Positions 36,496 through 61,552 of a DNA stretch of 64,000 nt are shown piece by piece. The DNA comes from Amoebidium appalachense (lineage: Eukaryota > Ichthyosporea). A program made the translations under genes and the position numbers. Position 1 is the stretch's first letter. Every line of letters begins with the position of its first letter. The notes beneath the pieces were generated by a model. The model was given only the letters and a program-made list of their open reading frames with translations, had not been told where the DNA came from and did no database searches. The stretch is taken from assembly GCA_963693365.1 (NCBI GenBank), contig CAVNZM010000001.1, forward strand, positions 3,968,001 to 4,032,000. The letters run 5' to 3'.

Positions 36496-37583
36496 CTTTG
36501 CGGTTTTTCAGTTGCCGCAACAGCCCCGAATGCTACCTTTTTGCGTGCTCAAACGGCGTGTAAAGACCCTGCCGCGATATCCTTAACGCAGTGTCACACA
36601 TGGGGCAAACCCGAACGTTAACCCAACCCTTAATGTTGCGCCGTCACACAGATGCGAAGAAGTAATTTGCCTGTTGGGTTCAACTGTTCAAGCGCGCCAG
36701 GAACAGCAACACTACAACAGTCAGCAGCAAGCTCTATAGTACGTATAATTAACGCCAAATAAAATAATCACGTCCGGAACGCTAGGTAGCGAGGAACAAC
36801 AGACTGGGGATGCAAAATCCGACCACTGTGTCTCAAAGGAAGTTGAAACTGTGGCTTAGAAATTGGTCGGCACGCGCTGTAACCCGACCCAACCTTGCAA
36901 GAACAGAGACAGCTATACAGACAACTAAGCACACACTATAGTTGGCATTGATTACTTCAAACAACTCGCTACATATATTATTTCGAAGAAGCCTGGTTGT
37001 GTGGAAAAAGAAAATAGACTTCGAAAGTGTGAACGACACCTGATCAGGTCCCCCTGCCGGTCTCTTGTTCTGGTTCGGATTCGATTCGCCTGTGATCCAC
37101 AAACATATAAAGCAAATCGAGTATAAGTTACCTGTCAGAGCAGAAATGTTTGTTCGATCAATATATATGTGCTAGTATAAGTACACCACGTACTTCAACC
37201 CAATAAAGTATAAGCAAGGAACCGAACAAAGGCATGTGCCGCACAAGGAAGGGCGTAATCGATTCGATTCGGCGATCTGGATCCTGCGTTATTATTGGAG
37301 CGATAAATAGCAACCAATCAGAAAATACATAAATACGGCTATATTTAGAATTTCCTAATCCTGTGACGTCACTCTACGTCACCGTTCTTTGCTTACACGA
37401 GGCTCTTTGCTAGCCGAGAGTTTTCGTGGGACTAGCCTAATGAAATGATAGCAGCATACGTGCAGAAGTCTATCCCCCCCCCCCCCCCCCCCCCCCCCTT
37501 CGCCCCCCACCGCGGCCCGCCCCACGCCAAGCACTCACTGTAGATCAAATACAGAAAAAAACGTAAAGGCTTCCGATGTAGTA
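36496..37583. other. Spacer upstream of kinase and 3' of the DIRS element
   Basis: Mostly unique DNA without microsatellites until a C-run at 37474-37498. It holds CCAATCA at 37314-37320 and a TGACGTCA palindrome at 37364-37371. No kinase TATA box was found. The 3' limit of the retrotransposon is not visible; no flanking direct repeat was recognised. Confidence 0.4.
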
Positions 37584-38577
37584 TTAAGGGCAGACAAGGG
37601 CTTTGATGGTGGCGTCAGGTAGGCCCGCTCTCTCAGCTGCAGTGGCCCCCCCTATGCGCAGGCTGTGGCCGGCGTACCGGTCGGGGTCGTAGCCCGCATG
37701 GTGTAGAGCTGTGCGGAAACCGGCGATGAAGGTGCTCTTGAGGTAAGGGCTGCCGTCGACGCTGAACAGGGGTGCATCTGGGTGGATGCCTGCCCTGGTT
37801 GACGAGACCCCCAGGAAGAGGGCTAGATTGGCTGCTGGGCAGAAGGAAGGCTCCTCCGGGAAGGCGGGCACCCGGATGGTAACACCCTTGCCCGTGGGGT
37901 CGGTCTTAGATGTCGGCAGGAAGACTGTTGCCCCAATCAGGCGGCCATCCTGCCATAGGAGCTGGACGTCGCGACGCTTGGCGTGAAGGAGGGGGTTGAA
38001 CTTGGCCGCAGATTTGGACGTGAACTCGCCCGAGCGCAGGAGGCACGAGCTGCCAAGCAGCAGGGCAGCCCACAGACGCAGGGCCTCCAATGAAGAGCCC
38101 GGTTGGATGACTGGGAGGAGGGCGCGGAGGTCGGCTGGGAGGAGGGGCTCGAGCACTCGTTTGGGCCGGTGGCTTCCTTCCAGCAGCAGCAAGCGGCCAG
38201 CCCCGCGGATAAACCACTGAAGGCTCTGCTGGCCGGAGCCCGCTGGTGGTGCCATGCCCAAGCTGCGGTGCAGGCTGTTGACGGCGGAGACGATGCTGGG
38301 CATGGTCCGGGCTTGCACCGCACGCATGGCGCACCAGGCAAGGAACAGCTGCACTTGGGCTGGGCAGGCTGGCAGGTAGCCACCATCAGGATTGCGGCAG
38401 TCCATTGCGTAGATGAAGTCGATAAACTGGCGCTGGTAGGACGAGTAGGAGGACTCCGTGCTGTCGCCCACTGACAGCCGAGTGATGGTGCGGGCCACCT
38501 CCGGGACACGGGCCAAAACCTCGGGGGTGAACCACTGGGCAAGCCTACCATGGTCGCCACCAAAGGGGAGCAAGCCA
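37584..38577 (-). CDS. Tyrosine recombinase of DIRS element, C-terminus missing
   Basis: About 330 aa. An SAM-like N-terminal DNA-binding half (SSYQRQFIDFIYAMD) precedes the catalytic half with the first Arg in LLRSGEFTSK and the H-x-x-R box GHSLRIGGATAAERAGLPD. The ORF stops at IKALVCP, where relatives continue with a GRW segment and the nucleophilic Tyr; none is seen in this frame. Upstream the ORF opens right after CTGTCCCTGCAG (38578), which looks like a 3' splice site, and no ATG stands at its head, so the recombinase may be expressed from a spliced RNA. Confidence 0.78.
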
Positions 38578-38941
38578 CCTGCAGGGACAGAGCTGTGTGA
38601 GCATCATGCCTAGAGTCCCAGGGGGGGGGGGGGGGGTAAAGGCAACGAGCGGGGTGGGCGGCAGGCAAGCGGGTGCACAGGCAGGCAAACAAGGGGGGGG
38701 AGGGGGGGGGGGGGGGGGGCGTAGCTAAAGGGCAGAGGATGCATGCAGCGCTGGCAGGGAGGGCGGGGGAAGGGGAGGGGGGGGGTATGCGCGCACAAGC
38801 CGCGGTGTAGGCGTGCGTGTGTGTGCGCTAGTGTAGTGGGTGTGTATGAGCATGTGTGTGTAACACCGAGGTTAAGCATGCACGATCGAAGGGGCGGGTG
38901 GAGGGGTGGCAGGGTGGGGCTGGGGGGGTTGGGGGAGGGAA

Positions 38942-38977
<36 letters not shown>

Positions 38978-39269
38978 GACACGCCACAAGCAGTTGGCAC
39001 TGCGGGCCAGCACAGAACAAAGAGGCACACCGTGTGTACACCGTAGGACCGTAATGTATTGTCCCAAACACTCCACCGGGTGAGTGAGGGAATCTGAGCG
39101 AATTCGTGTAGTGGGGGGGGGGCCGGCCCCGGCCGCCACTGCAGAACATGACTCGTGCGATATACAAAGTGGGAAGGGGGGAAGGGGGGGTGTCGGTGCC
39201 CCCCACAGCCCACACGCCAAGCCCAATACGAAGGCAAAGGAACAGGGGAGGGGGCTCGGCCCAGCCCCA
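38578..39269 (-). other. Non-coding gap between RT and recombinase ORFs
   Basis: Contains G-rich blocks (38620-38637, 38693-38720, 38938-38975 on plus) and no conserved domain. It may be an intron of the element given the acceptor-like CTGCAG at its 3' side. Confidence 0.45.
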
Positions 39270-41153
39270 TCACGAGAGAGGGGCAGCAAACCACCCCGCT
39301 AGCCACTCAGGCACGGGTGTTGGGACTGGTGCGTGCCACGGGTGCAGCCGGTCGAAAGTGGCCCACTGTGCTCGCGAGATGGCATCCGCAATCGAGTTTT
39401 CCACGCCAGGGATGTGCTTGGCCGAGACCAGCACCGTGTAGCGCATTTCCATCAGCGTGATGAGACGCAGCACCCGGGCAATGGCAGGGACGGGGGAGTG
39501 ACGGGACGCGATCGTAGATACTGCACCGTCGTTATCGGTGAGCACGCGTATGTGGCTGTTGCGACAGCTGGGACCCCAACAGGCCAGGGCCACGGCACTG
39601 CCAGCCAGCTCAAACAGCACGGAAGCCCACACATCTCCGCCAGCAATGACCGTGCGCCAATGGTCCGTCCATGCTAGGTGAAACCACGCTTGACCCCAGT
39701 AGCCACCGCATCCTATGCTGCCGGCCGCATCTGTGGTGAACATGTGATGCACGGGGGGGGGGGTAAGCACACGTATGCCGTTCCACTCGGGGAGGAACTC
39801 CGACCACAGCACAACGTCGGCTCGTGCGTCGGCGCAGACACGGATGTGGTGGTGGGGCCCTAGGCCGGCCCTCTCAGCCTCCGCCAGCAGATGAAGCAAG
39901 CGTTGAAGAAAGGCACGGGCACGCCCCAGCGCCACAACCTGAGCACACCACATGAGCTTGCCGCACAGGGACCGTAGGTCTCGAACAGTGGCCTTGGTGC
40001 GACCCCGCCAATCGGCTAGCAGGGCCCGGAGCTCGGTCAGCTTGACGGCAGGTAAGCGGGCCTCCATGCGCAGAGTGTCCCACTCGAGCCCAGAGTAGAT
40101 GAGCGTGTGTGAGGGCAGCTGCACTTTGTCGTCGGCAAGCGTAACACCCACCTTCGAGCACACCCACCGAAACACCAGCATGTTGAAGGCGCACTCTTGC
40201 AGCGTACGGCCGCCGAAAAAGAAGTCGTCCACAAAATGCTGTGTCTCTGTGGCGTTGAGGGCGTGGGCGAAGTGCTGCAGGGCCTGAGCTATGCGTTCCC
40301 AGAACGCTGGGCTGGACCGCAAGCCAAACGGTAGGCGGGTCTCCACATAGAACGCGCCTAGCAGCTGGAACGACAGCAGTGGCTGGTCGTCTGGGTGCAC
40401 CGGGCCGTGACGAAAGGCACCCTTCACGTCGTATGCCCCGAGGAAGCAGCCCTGGCCGAGCCGAGCTACTGTTTGCATCACCGTGCGGATGGTGATGTAC
40501 TCCAGCTGATCCGGGTAATCGACCCCATCGTTGATACTGGAGCCACGCGGGAAGGAAAGGTCGTGGATGCGGCGGACGCCCGTGCCGCCCTTTTTGGGAA
40601 CTGCCCCGAGGGGCGAGGATACAAAATAAGGATAAAGGGCCACCATCTCGTCGCGGGTGAAGGGGCCCAGGATGTGGCCGCATGCCACTTCCTTCGCAAT
40701 GTCGGCTGCAAGCTGCTCACGGGCCGCCAGCGCGGACGGGTGGTTTCGGCCCACCCGGGTGACCCGCTCGCCGAAGTAACCGACCGAGAAGCCCAGCTCT
40801 AAGTCGCGGAGCAGAGCCTGCTGAAACGCACTGTCGGGGTGCGGAAACAACTCAAACAAACGGCGGAAGTTGGGGACAGATACTGTCTGTGGTGGTGCCG
40901 CTGGGGGGGGTGACCATGGGCCCCGCAGGGCAACGGAGAGGGCAGGCCCAGCGCTGACGTCAGCCCCTGCCCGAAAGGGGGCTGGGCCCCCTAAGCCGGG
41001 TTGGCCCCCCCTTCCCCCGCCCCGTTGGCTGGGTTGGGAGGGCAGGCGTGTGCGCCGTGCGCCGCTGAGCCGCACTTCAGGCAGGCGTGCTTGTAGCGGC
41101 AAGGGTTGGGTCCCTTCCTGGTGCAGCCCTTGGCCGTGTTGAAGCCCCGGCAT
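39270..41153 (-). CDS. Reverse transcriptase / RNase H of DIRS element
   Basis: 627-aa ORF. RT motifs in order: LGAVPKKGGTGVRRIHDLSF, an AYDVKGAFRH catalytic block, LPFGLRSSPAFWERI, and FVDDFFFGG (the YxDD box with Phe). RNase H follows with TTDAAGSIGCGG, ELAGSAVAL, TDNDGAV and a final NSIADAISR, so the acidic residues look intact. The domain begins near SVPNFRRLFELF; the N-terminal 90 residues are read from the gag-overlapping frame and may not be translated as such. Confidence 0.85.
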   Translation of the reverse strand: MPGLQHGQGLHQEGTQPLPLQARLPEVRLSGARRTRLPSQPSQRGGGRGGQPGLGGPAPFRAGADVSAGPALSVALRGPWSPPPAAPPQTVSVPNFRRLFELFPHPDSAFQQALLRDLELGFSVGYFGERVTRVGRNHPSALAAREQLAADIAKEVACGHILGPFTRDEMVALYPYFVSSPLGAVPKKGGTGVRRIHDLSFPRGSSINDGVDYPDQLEYITIRTVMQTVARLGQGCFLGAYDVKGAFRHGPVHPDDQPLLSFQLLGAFYVETRLPFGLRSSPAFWERIAQALQHFAHALNATETQHFVDDFFFGGRTLQECAFNMLVFRWVCSKVGVTLADDKVQLPSHTLIYSGLEWDTLRMEARLPAVKLTELRALLADWRGRTKATVRDLRSLCGKLMWCAQVVALGRARAFLQRLLHLLAEAERAGLGPHHHIRVCADARADVVLWSEFLPEWNGIRVLTPPPVHHMFTTDAAGSIGCGGYWGQAWFHLAWTDHWRTVIAGGDVWASVLFELAGSAVALACWGPSCRNSHIRVLTDNDGAVSTIASRHSPVPAIARVLRLITLMEMRYTVLVSAKHIPGVENSIADAISRAQWATFDRLHPWHAPVPTPVPEWLAGWFAAPLS

Positions 41154-42051
41154 ATCTCATCCGCAGCAGGGGCCGGGCTGGTGCGAGGGCTGGCTGTGGC
41201 CCCCCCAGAGGCAGGCTGCCGGGGTGTGCGGGGAGCGGTGGGTGCCTGGTGCAGGCGGGCACCAGACAGGGACACGGCCAGCTGCACAGCGTCGGGTGCG
41301 TCGAGTGGGCGGCCAGAGGCAGCGCACGACCGGCGGTGTGCATCCTCCCAGCGCATGATGGCAGCCCACTGGTACTCGGGTGCCAACTCAGTGGCCACAA
41401 ACTCGGCGTGGGCCAGCAGGGCCGTGACGGGGGCGTCGGCGTTGATGCGTAGGCGTAGCAGCTGCAAGATGCAGCGCAGGTAGGTCTGCAGGTCCGGGCA
41501 CAGGGCGGGCTGGCGCTGGGTGCCAGGCGTCTGCAGCACAACCGTGCCAGCAGGCAGGCCAGGCAGGGAAACCGGCTGGCGCTGCGTGTGGACAGAAGAG
41601 CCCGTGGGCGGCAGCAGGTCGAGCAAAGCGAAATGCTGCATAGGCTCGAAGATGGCAGCCCCCCGGACCTCCGGGGACAGGTGGGGGCAGGGTGGGTTCG
41701 ACTGGCTGCGCTGGCTGGCCCCCCAAACGGCCAGTTGCAGGGCATTGGGCGGCGGAGGCAGCTGGTGCATGTCGCCGCCCTGAGGGTCCTCCTCACGGGG
41801 GCGCTTGTTGGCGTTGCCGGGGGGTTGCTCTACAGCATCCACGGCCCCCGCCGCAGCGGCAGGGGGCCCCGTGACAGGGGGGTTCCTACCGGTTCCGCCC
41901 CCGCCAAGGTTGACGAGGTGGGGGAAGGCGCGCAGGAGAAGATCTTGCTGGGAAGGGGGGGCCGGGCTGGCCTGCAGGGCCTGACGGGTCGCGTTGGCCA
42001 CCTCAGAAGCAAACATGCGAATGGTCGCTGCCAGCTCAGGGGTCAGGGCAA

Positions 42052-42102
<51 letters not shown>

Positions 42103-42175
42103 CGTCCTGCACAGGAGGGCGCGCCTCCTGCCCTGCCTGTGCTGCAGGGCCATTGTCTGTTGGGTCTACTTCCAT
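40991..42175 (-). CDS. Gag-like protein of DIRS element
   Basis: 394 aa from ATG 42175. A (CAG)n tract near the start encodes about 15 glutamines (42057-42100). The middle is helical and Pro/Ala-rich. The C-terminus carries two zinc-binding motifs: a C-x8-C-x7-C-x3-H set (CRGFNTAKGC with CRYKH) followed by CLKCGSAAHGAHAC (C-x2-C-x4-H-x4-C), as usual in DIRS/Ngaro gag proteins, where they bind RNA. The last 163 bp overlap the RT ORF in the -1 frame. A run of seven G on the coding strand (41011-41005) lies just before the stop and is a candidate slip site. Confidence 0.8.
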
Positions 42176-42877
42176 ACTTGAGCCGCCGTGTGCTAGCCAC
42201 CGAAAACGCAATCGTGCTAACAAAAACCGTACGTGCAGCACACGGCGAAAACGAAGGTGGCCTGCATCTGCAGTGTGCTGCGCCGGAAATACCGGCGCTG
42301 GTGGCGCCTGACGTCAGGCGCTGCGCCAGACCGATGTCAGCCGCCGCTGCGGCTGCGCCTGGCGCCGCGGCCCGTGACGTCATGGGCCGCCCGGCTGCCT
42401 GCGCCCGAAGTGATCCGTGAAACATCTTTCATCTGCTGCGCATATGAAACGTACAGTTACTTCGGCCCAGGGCCCGGGCGAAATTTTTTAAGTGAACCGG
42501 CGAAAATTGAAAGATAAAAAAAAACTAGAAGCTTCCACACTGCATCGCTACCGATTGCTCGTTGCCACTGTAGGAAGTGTGTAAAAGACCTGCATCCTTG
42601 CTCCTTGCAACATTGGCTATTTCCCTGTTCCGTGCACATGTACAGGGTGCATTTTTTGGACCTCGGCACGCAAAGGGTGTGTCTGCTACGTTTGTGCATA
42701 GTGTAGTCCTTTGAATTGACGGTAAACAGCTTACCGTACTGTAACTAAATATTGTGTCACATGAGGCTTACAATAGTGCCACACACCGTCACTGTCAGTC
42801 ACTCACTTGAGCCTGTGTGGTGAATTGTGGTGACACGCGCGGGCGAGCAGACTGTGTCGCGCCATTTGCCATTTCAG

Positions 42878-42910
42878 CCAATCATAGAGTTTGTTTTCGA
42901 ACCATATAAA
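42878..42910 (+). promoter_or_regulatory. CCAAT plus TATA promoter of G3BP gene
   Basis: CCAAT at 42878-42882 and TATAAA at 42905-42910. Transcription would start near 42935. Confidence 0.6.
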
Positions 42911-42934
42911 GAAGGAGGCCTGGTGACGTCAACG

Positions 42935-43098
42935 CATGCGCAACACGAGGGGCCGCAACAGCGGTGTTTTTTTTCGCTCGCCTTCAGAAGCAGTTTGGTT
43001 CTGTAGAGTTCAGTAGCTGCATGTCAAGATCTGGCGGCATTTAACAGGCGGGGGGAAAGAGAAAGTTGCATACACGAAGGCATCTTTTGTAGCTATAG
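42935..43098 (+). other. Non-coding first exon (5' UTR) of G3BP gene
   Basis: Starts about 30 bp after the TATA box and ends at a strong donor GCTATAG|GTGAGT at 43099. The intron to the coding exon ends with TGACACAG at 44243. It contains a 7-codon upstream ORF at 43021-43044. Confidence 0.5.
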
Positions 43099-43788
43099 GT
43101 GAGTACGCACTTATCATTGCTCACAGCTGATGGCGAAGATCTTGGTTGTCGACGCTTACAAGTCCCCCCCCCCCCCCCCCCCCCTCCCCTCTCCCCTCCC
43201 TCTCCCCCTCCCCCCCCCCCCCCCCCCCTCCTCCTCCCCCCCCTCTCCCTCTTCCAACCCCCCCTCCCCTCCCCCCGCGCACACTCACATACACACGCAT
43301 ACGCACGCACGAACGCACACAAGCACGCACACACACACAGACCTCTCAAGACCATACCAAGCACATGGAGGTATGGTTGGACGCACACCCATAGATACCC
43401 TCGCGTAAGCACACACACACACATAGAGGGAGAGAGAGAGCTTGGGCTATCCGCGCTTGGGGGCGCAGCCACTCAACGAAATAAACACTTGCGCAAATAC
43501 ACACACGCGTCACCGTCATGCCTACTTCTACAAGCGTCCTCTCACGGCGTACTTGCGCCTATACTTTGCATTCCGCACACAAGCTCTTGGCGTGTACTCC
43601 ACAACGACACGCATACCTTGACCTTTTCTCTACATGCCGACGTCCGCCCTCCCCCGCTCTTCCCTCTATCGATCCAAGCACCATGGCGCCTCTTATAACC
43701 ACACAACACACAACCACCCCCCCACCCACTCCTCCTCCCTCCCCCCCTCCCCCCCCCCCCCCCCACACAGGCATTATCTCTCTCTCTC

Positions 43789-43848
<60 letters not shown>

Positions 43849-44243
43849 CACACACGTACGCACACACTTGCACACCCGCACGCACACACGTACACCCATC
43901 CACCCACCCACCCACACACACGTGCGTGCGTGCGCGCGCACACACACCACAAGCACACACGTACACACACACGGCCACACACATACACACACCCACACCT
44001 ACCCACCTACACCTACACACACACACACACCTCCCCCCCCCCCCCCCAAAAAAAAAAAAAAAAAAAAAAACCCCCTTTCTCACAGTGGATATTTTTCATG
44101 TGTGCTTTGCACTCTGCATCGTGTTGTCCGTTATGATTGTATACTCAGTGCTCTGTAGAACACTCTACTCCCCCCCCCCCCCCTCCTCTCCCCCTCACCT
44201 GCACCTACACGACACTCACACACCACCCCTTTTTGTGACACAG
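43099..44243 (+). other. G3BP 5' UTR intron
   Basis: C-rich blocks at 43164-43184 and 43210-43230, CA-rich DNA, (TC)n at 43775-43848, a C-run at 44034-44047 joined to an A-run of about 23 nt, and a dispersed repeat copy (44088-44171) with its C-tail. Confidence 0.6.
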
Positions 44244-44254
44244 AAAACGTCACC

Positions 44255-52919
<8,665 letters not shown>

Positions 52920-53195
52920 TTGCCTTATATGGAAATAGGATAGTGTGTTAGTGTTGGTTATGGGCAGGGGATGTATGTTTAGTCGGCCAAAATGGGTATA
53001 GATAGTGTCGTACGTATACGGGGGGATCATTGCACTTTGGCCGCTCCGGGAATTTGGTTGCTGAACGAATGTGTTACTAGCTATGCTTCTTGCGATCGTG
53101 TCTTTTCTTTCATTATTGTTGTTTGCTTCTTTCTTGGGCGATATTTTGTGCTGCAGCGGGCTGTTGCTATATTCGTATTCTCTGCAAAAGTGATG

Positions 53196-53201
53196 AATAA
53201 A
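53196..53201 (+). terminator. Polyadenylation signal of G3BP gene
   Basis: AATAAA 277 bp after the stop codon at 52919. Confidence 0.65.
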
Positions 53202-57560
<4,359 letters not shown>

Positions 57561-57850
57561 TATATAAAAAACAAAGTTGCCGTGTGCGCACAGTATTTCC
57601 AAGAAAAAAACGTGTGTGCAACTGGCTTATGTTACACAGTAGATCTCACGGTGTAGTTTCCTTTTAGTTAGAGAATCGCCTCCTTAGCGATTAGCGCTTA
57701 CTTTTTTTTTCGGAAGCCAAGCTCAAGTTCTTGCAAAACCCACCGTACATGCGTGGGGAGATCCAGACAAGGGCTACATTCTGTTTTAATAACCTACAGT
57801 GGTGTTTATGACAATAATCTACAGAAAGAAGAGCACGTAGCATTGTTTCA

Positions 57851-59529
57851 ATGTCTGAGTTCGATTACGATGGGGGCCCCTCCGGGGCGCCCCCTCCGCC
57901 AGCAGGAACGATCAAGCGGAAGAAAGTTGTGCTGAGGAGAGATAATAGTTTGTATGTGAAGGTGGTCGAGGCCAAGGGACTAGCAAACGTGGACAGTGTC
58001 TACTGCACCGTGTGCCTGGACGGCAAGGAGGTGAGACGGGTGATGGCAATTGTTGTGTCTGTGTGTCTCTGTGTGTGTGTGTGGTGGTGATGGTGGTCGT
58101 GGGGGGGGTGGGAGCGGGAGAAGGGGGGGAGGGGGGAGGGGGGAAAAGAGAAGGCGGGTGTGGGAATCGGAAGGGAGGGGGTTGGGGAGTAAGGGGGAAG
58201 GAGGGGAAAGAAGTGAAAGGAAAATGGATAAAACAGAAACAGGAAAGTGGGTAGAATTGCTGGAAGGGGGAACAAATCACATCGGCTGCACCTTGGTTGC
58301 ACCTTCTGGTTAGGGAAGGTGGGGTGGGGGGAAGGTGGCGGAAAAGGGGGGGGGGGGGAGGGGGGGGAGGAAGGGGAGGGGATGGAAACGGGCGGCGCAT
58401 AAGTATAGCTGCCAAAAAAAAAGTCCGACCATCTCAACCTCACAAGGGATTGTTCACAATACAATACGGATCTAAACTGAGCTTTATCAAGCATATCTTC
58501 TATTATATGTCCTTTGGATGAAGAATAGCATGACATCTTCTATTAATACCACGAGAGTTGTGTGATTACCGGACTGATACTCTTGCAACAGCTTGCTCCT
58601 CCTCACGTATAAAGACACCAGAAACAATTCAAAACATGTGAAGAAAAAGCATGTTCTACTATTCTTGTGCTTTTTTTTTAACAAATGGCCCCCTTTTGCA
58701 CAACCACCCCTCAAGGTCAACCCAACCACCAATGTCACACATACGTATACTACAACGATTGAATTGCCACACAAGCACATGCACACACATATGCGCACAC
58801 GCGCGCGCGCACACACACACATAAACACAACAAAACGTTCATACGTACACAACATTGGACCCAACCAAATGCATTCAGAAACACCGGCACCCACCCACTC
58901 ACAGATCCACCCACCCACACCCACCCGCTCACCCACTCACCCACCCACACACCCACACACCCATCCACCCACACCTAGCCAACCACGCAACCATACGCCC
59001 ACCTGCCCATCCATCCATAACTCTACCTGACACCGGCACATCACTCATAAACCAACCTTTCTGTACCTGCCTACCCACCCTTTGTTTCTCCCTAAGCAAC
59101 CCCCCCCCCCCCCCCCCCCCTCCCCCCTCCCCCCTTTCTCCCCCCCCCCCCCCCCCCTCCCCCCTGGAAACACGTCCCACACTCACCTCAATACTTTTCA
59201 TCACAGCACGGGCGCACACGTCCAGTGATAGGGAAGAAAGCGGAAAAAGGCAAGCAGGGGGAGAAAAAGAGTGCGTGGACGGACAACTGCAACCCTTTCT
59301 GGTCGGAGGAATTTGCATACAGCAACCTGCACGTGCACTTCCAGGAGGCCAAGTTCGTGGTGTGGGGCAAGGTCCATGGAAAGGTACACACATAAACACA
59401 TGCACACACACACACACACACACACAAAAGCATGTGCGTGCACACACACTCACACATGCAAGCACACACACACATACACATACATAACTCACGCACCCAC
59501 GCACGTATGTATGTACACACACACCCACA

Positions 59530-59611
<82 letters not shown>

Positions 59612-60041
59612 ACACACACACACACACGTCCACACACACACACACGTCCACACACACCACCGAGTACTCTCCCGACCCCCATGCACCGGATTTGCAAGTG
59701 GGAGGCGGTTGGTATAAATTTATTGAACTGAAGTTTCTCTCAGTTCCAATTTATTAGCCCCTTCGGGTTCAAGCAGATGCGCATTACACCAATCACATCT
59801 CATAAAACCCTTCGGCGCTGACCCGACCTCGAACCCTAAAAGAAACTCCATCTAATGTATGCTTCTAAAAATTATATATTTTTCTTTTTTTTTCGGTGGT
59901 CATGTGTTGTGGTTACATACCTACCTCCCCCCCCCCCCCCCCCCCCCCCCCCCCCGCCGCTTCTATGTCTAAGGCATTTAAACACCCGACACCATACGTA
60001 CCCAATAGTCTTGTGTGGCCCTATAGCCTAATGATAAGACC

Positions 60042-60076
<35 letters not shown>

Positions 60077-60293
60077 GGAAGAGGAATGTATGCATGTTGG
60101 CTGTTCAAAAACCAAGTTGAAGTCTTCGTCTGCAAATTGTACACGATGGCATATTTGCCATGGATTAAATGTATCGTGTTGTCAATGTTTTAGAACTCTT
60201 GTGCCATAAATGTGTTCGTTAGCCTCCCCCCTCCCCCTCTCCCAACCCGCCTCCCCCCCCCCCCCCCCACACACACACACAGACACTCCCCCG

Positions 60294-60359
<66 letters not shown>

Positions 60360-60793
60360 TTTCTCCCTTCCCCTTTCGTTCCCTCCAAAAAAAGGAGACC
60401 CCACCACCACCACCCACCCACCCACCCACCTGTTCGTCCCCCTCATCTCCTATTTTGCACGTGCACACATCGACACCACGTGGGCACAGGGACCGGACAT
60501 TCCCATTGGCCGGGTACGAATCCCCCTAGAGGTGTTGCAACAGGAGGAGAAGGAACCTGAGGCTTGGTACCCCCTCAAGTATTGGACCTCCCCCCCCCCC
60601 CCCCCCCCCCCCCCCCGCCCCCTTCAACCATACATTTGCAAAACCGCCCACACTCCTGGCAGGGTACCGGACAATCACTCTAGTGGTGGCAGATAAGAAA
60701 CGGTGTTTTGCTAGGTCTAGGAGGCAAGACTTGAAAAGGATACACTTGTTTTCACTTTGTTGCTGATTTTGCCTTGGCACTACAGCATATAAC

Positions 60794-60835
<42 letters not shown>

Positions 60836-60904
60836 AAAAAAAAAAAAAGAACAGAAAAGAAAAGGAAGAAATTTATACTCCGAAAGGGAGGGGCGTGTGT
60901 GTGT

Positions 60905-60935
<31 letters not shown>

Positions 60936-61372
60936 GGGGGGGGGGGATAGAGAAAGAGAGAGTATGAAAGGCTCGAACCCGGGGGATAGAGAAAGAGAGA
61001 GTATGAAAGGCTCGAACCCCCTTTAGACCCCTCAACGCCCCCCTCCCTCCCCCTCTCCCGCCCTCTGCCCACCACTACCACCAAACACACAGAGAGACTC
61101 GATCCCTGGTGGCTGGGATTTGGGAAGGGAAGGCAGCAGGAAGAAAGATATCGTCTGAAGCAGAAATAGCAAGATAACCACCCAACCCTGCAGATCTGCC
61201 GACAACGAGAAACCGCACACAGGGGAGCTAAGAGTACAGATTGAAGCCGTGAACACAAAATCAGGGCCCCAGCTAACGGTCACAGTTGTGGAGGCAAAGA
61301 ACATACAGACACCAGAGCAACACAGAGCAAACAACATACAGGAGTGCAGAGCAGTCGTGCAGCTAGTGGGTA

Positions 61373-61407
<35 letters not shown>

Positions 61408-61521
61408 ATGTGTGTGGGTGTGTGGGTGTGTGTGTGTGTATGTGTAGGGGCAGGGGTTTGGGGGGGGGGAGGGAGGGGGTGGGGAGGGGGGAGAGTGGGG
61501 GGGAAGGGGATAGGGGGATGG

Positions 61522-61552
<31 letters not shown>

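Larger units (their letters stand above)
37584..42400 (-). mobile_element. DIRS-type (Ngaro/PAT-like) retrotransposon
   Basis: Three same-strand ORFs in the order gag, RT/RNase H, tyrosine recombinase are the hallmark of DIRS-order elements, which integrate by a tyrosine recombinase instead of an integrase. No methyltransferase domain is present, which fits Ngaro or PAT better than DIRS1. The block is clearly more GC-rich than its neighbours. The left (5') non-coding part, 42176-42400, holds an 18-bp palindrome GCGCCTGACGTCAGGCGC (42304-42321) and TGACGTCA (42375-42382). The split direct or inverted terminal repeats expected of the order were not found by eye, so the ends are approximate. Confidence 0.88.

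Noticed and set aside
36833-37102. Minus-strand ORF with hydrophobic middle upstream of the kinase
   Set aside because: No match to a known family. The kinase start at 36495 has an in-frame stop just upstream, so this is not needed as an exon.
60020-60045. tRNA A-box-like TAGCCTAATGATAAGAC
   Set aside because: Followed at once by a poly-G run with no anticodon or T arm. At most it is a decayed SINE fragment.
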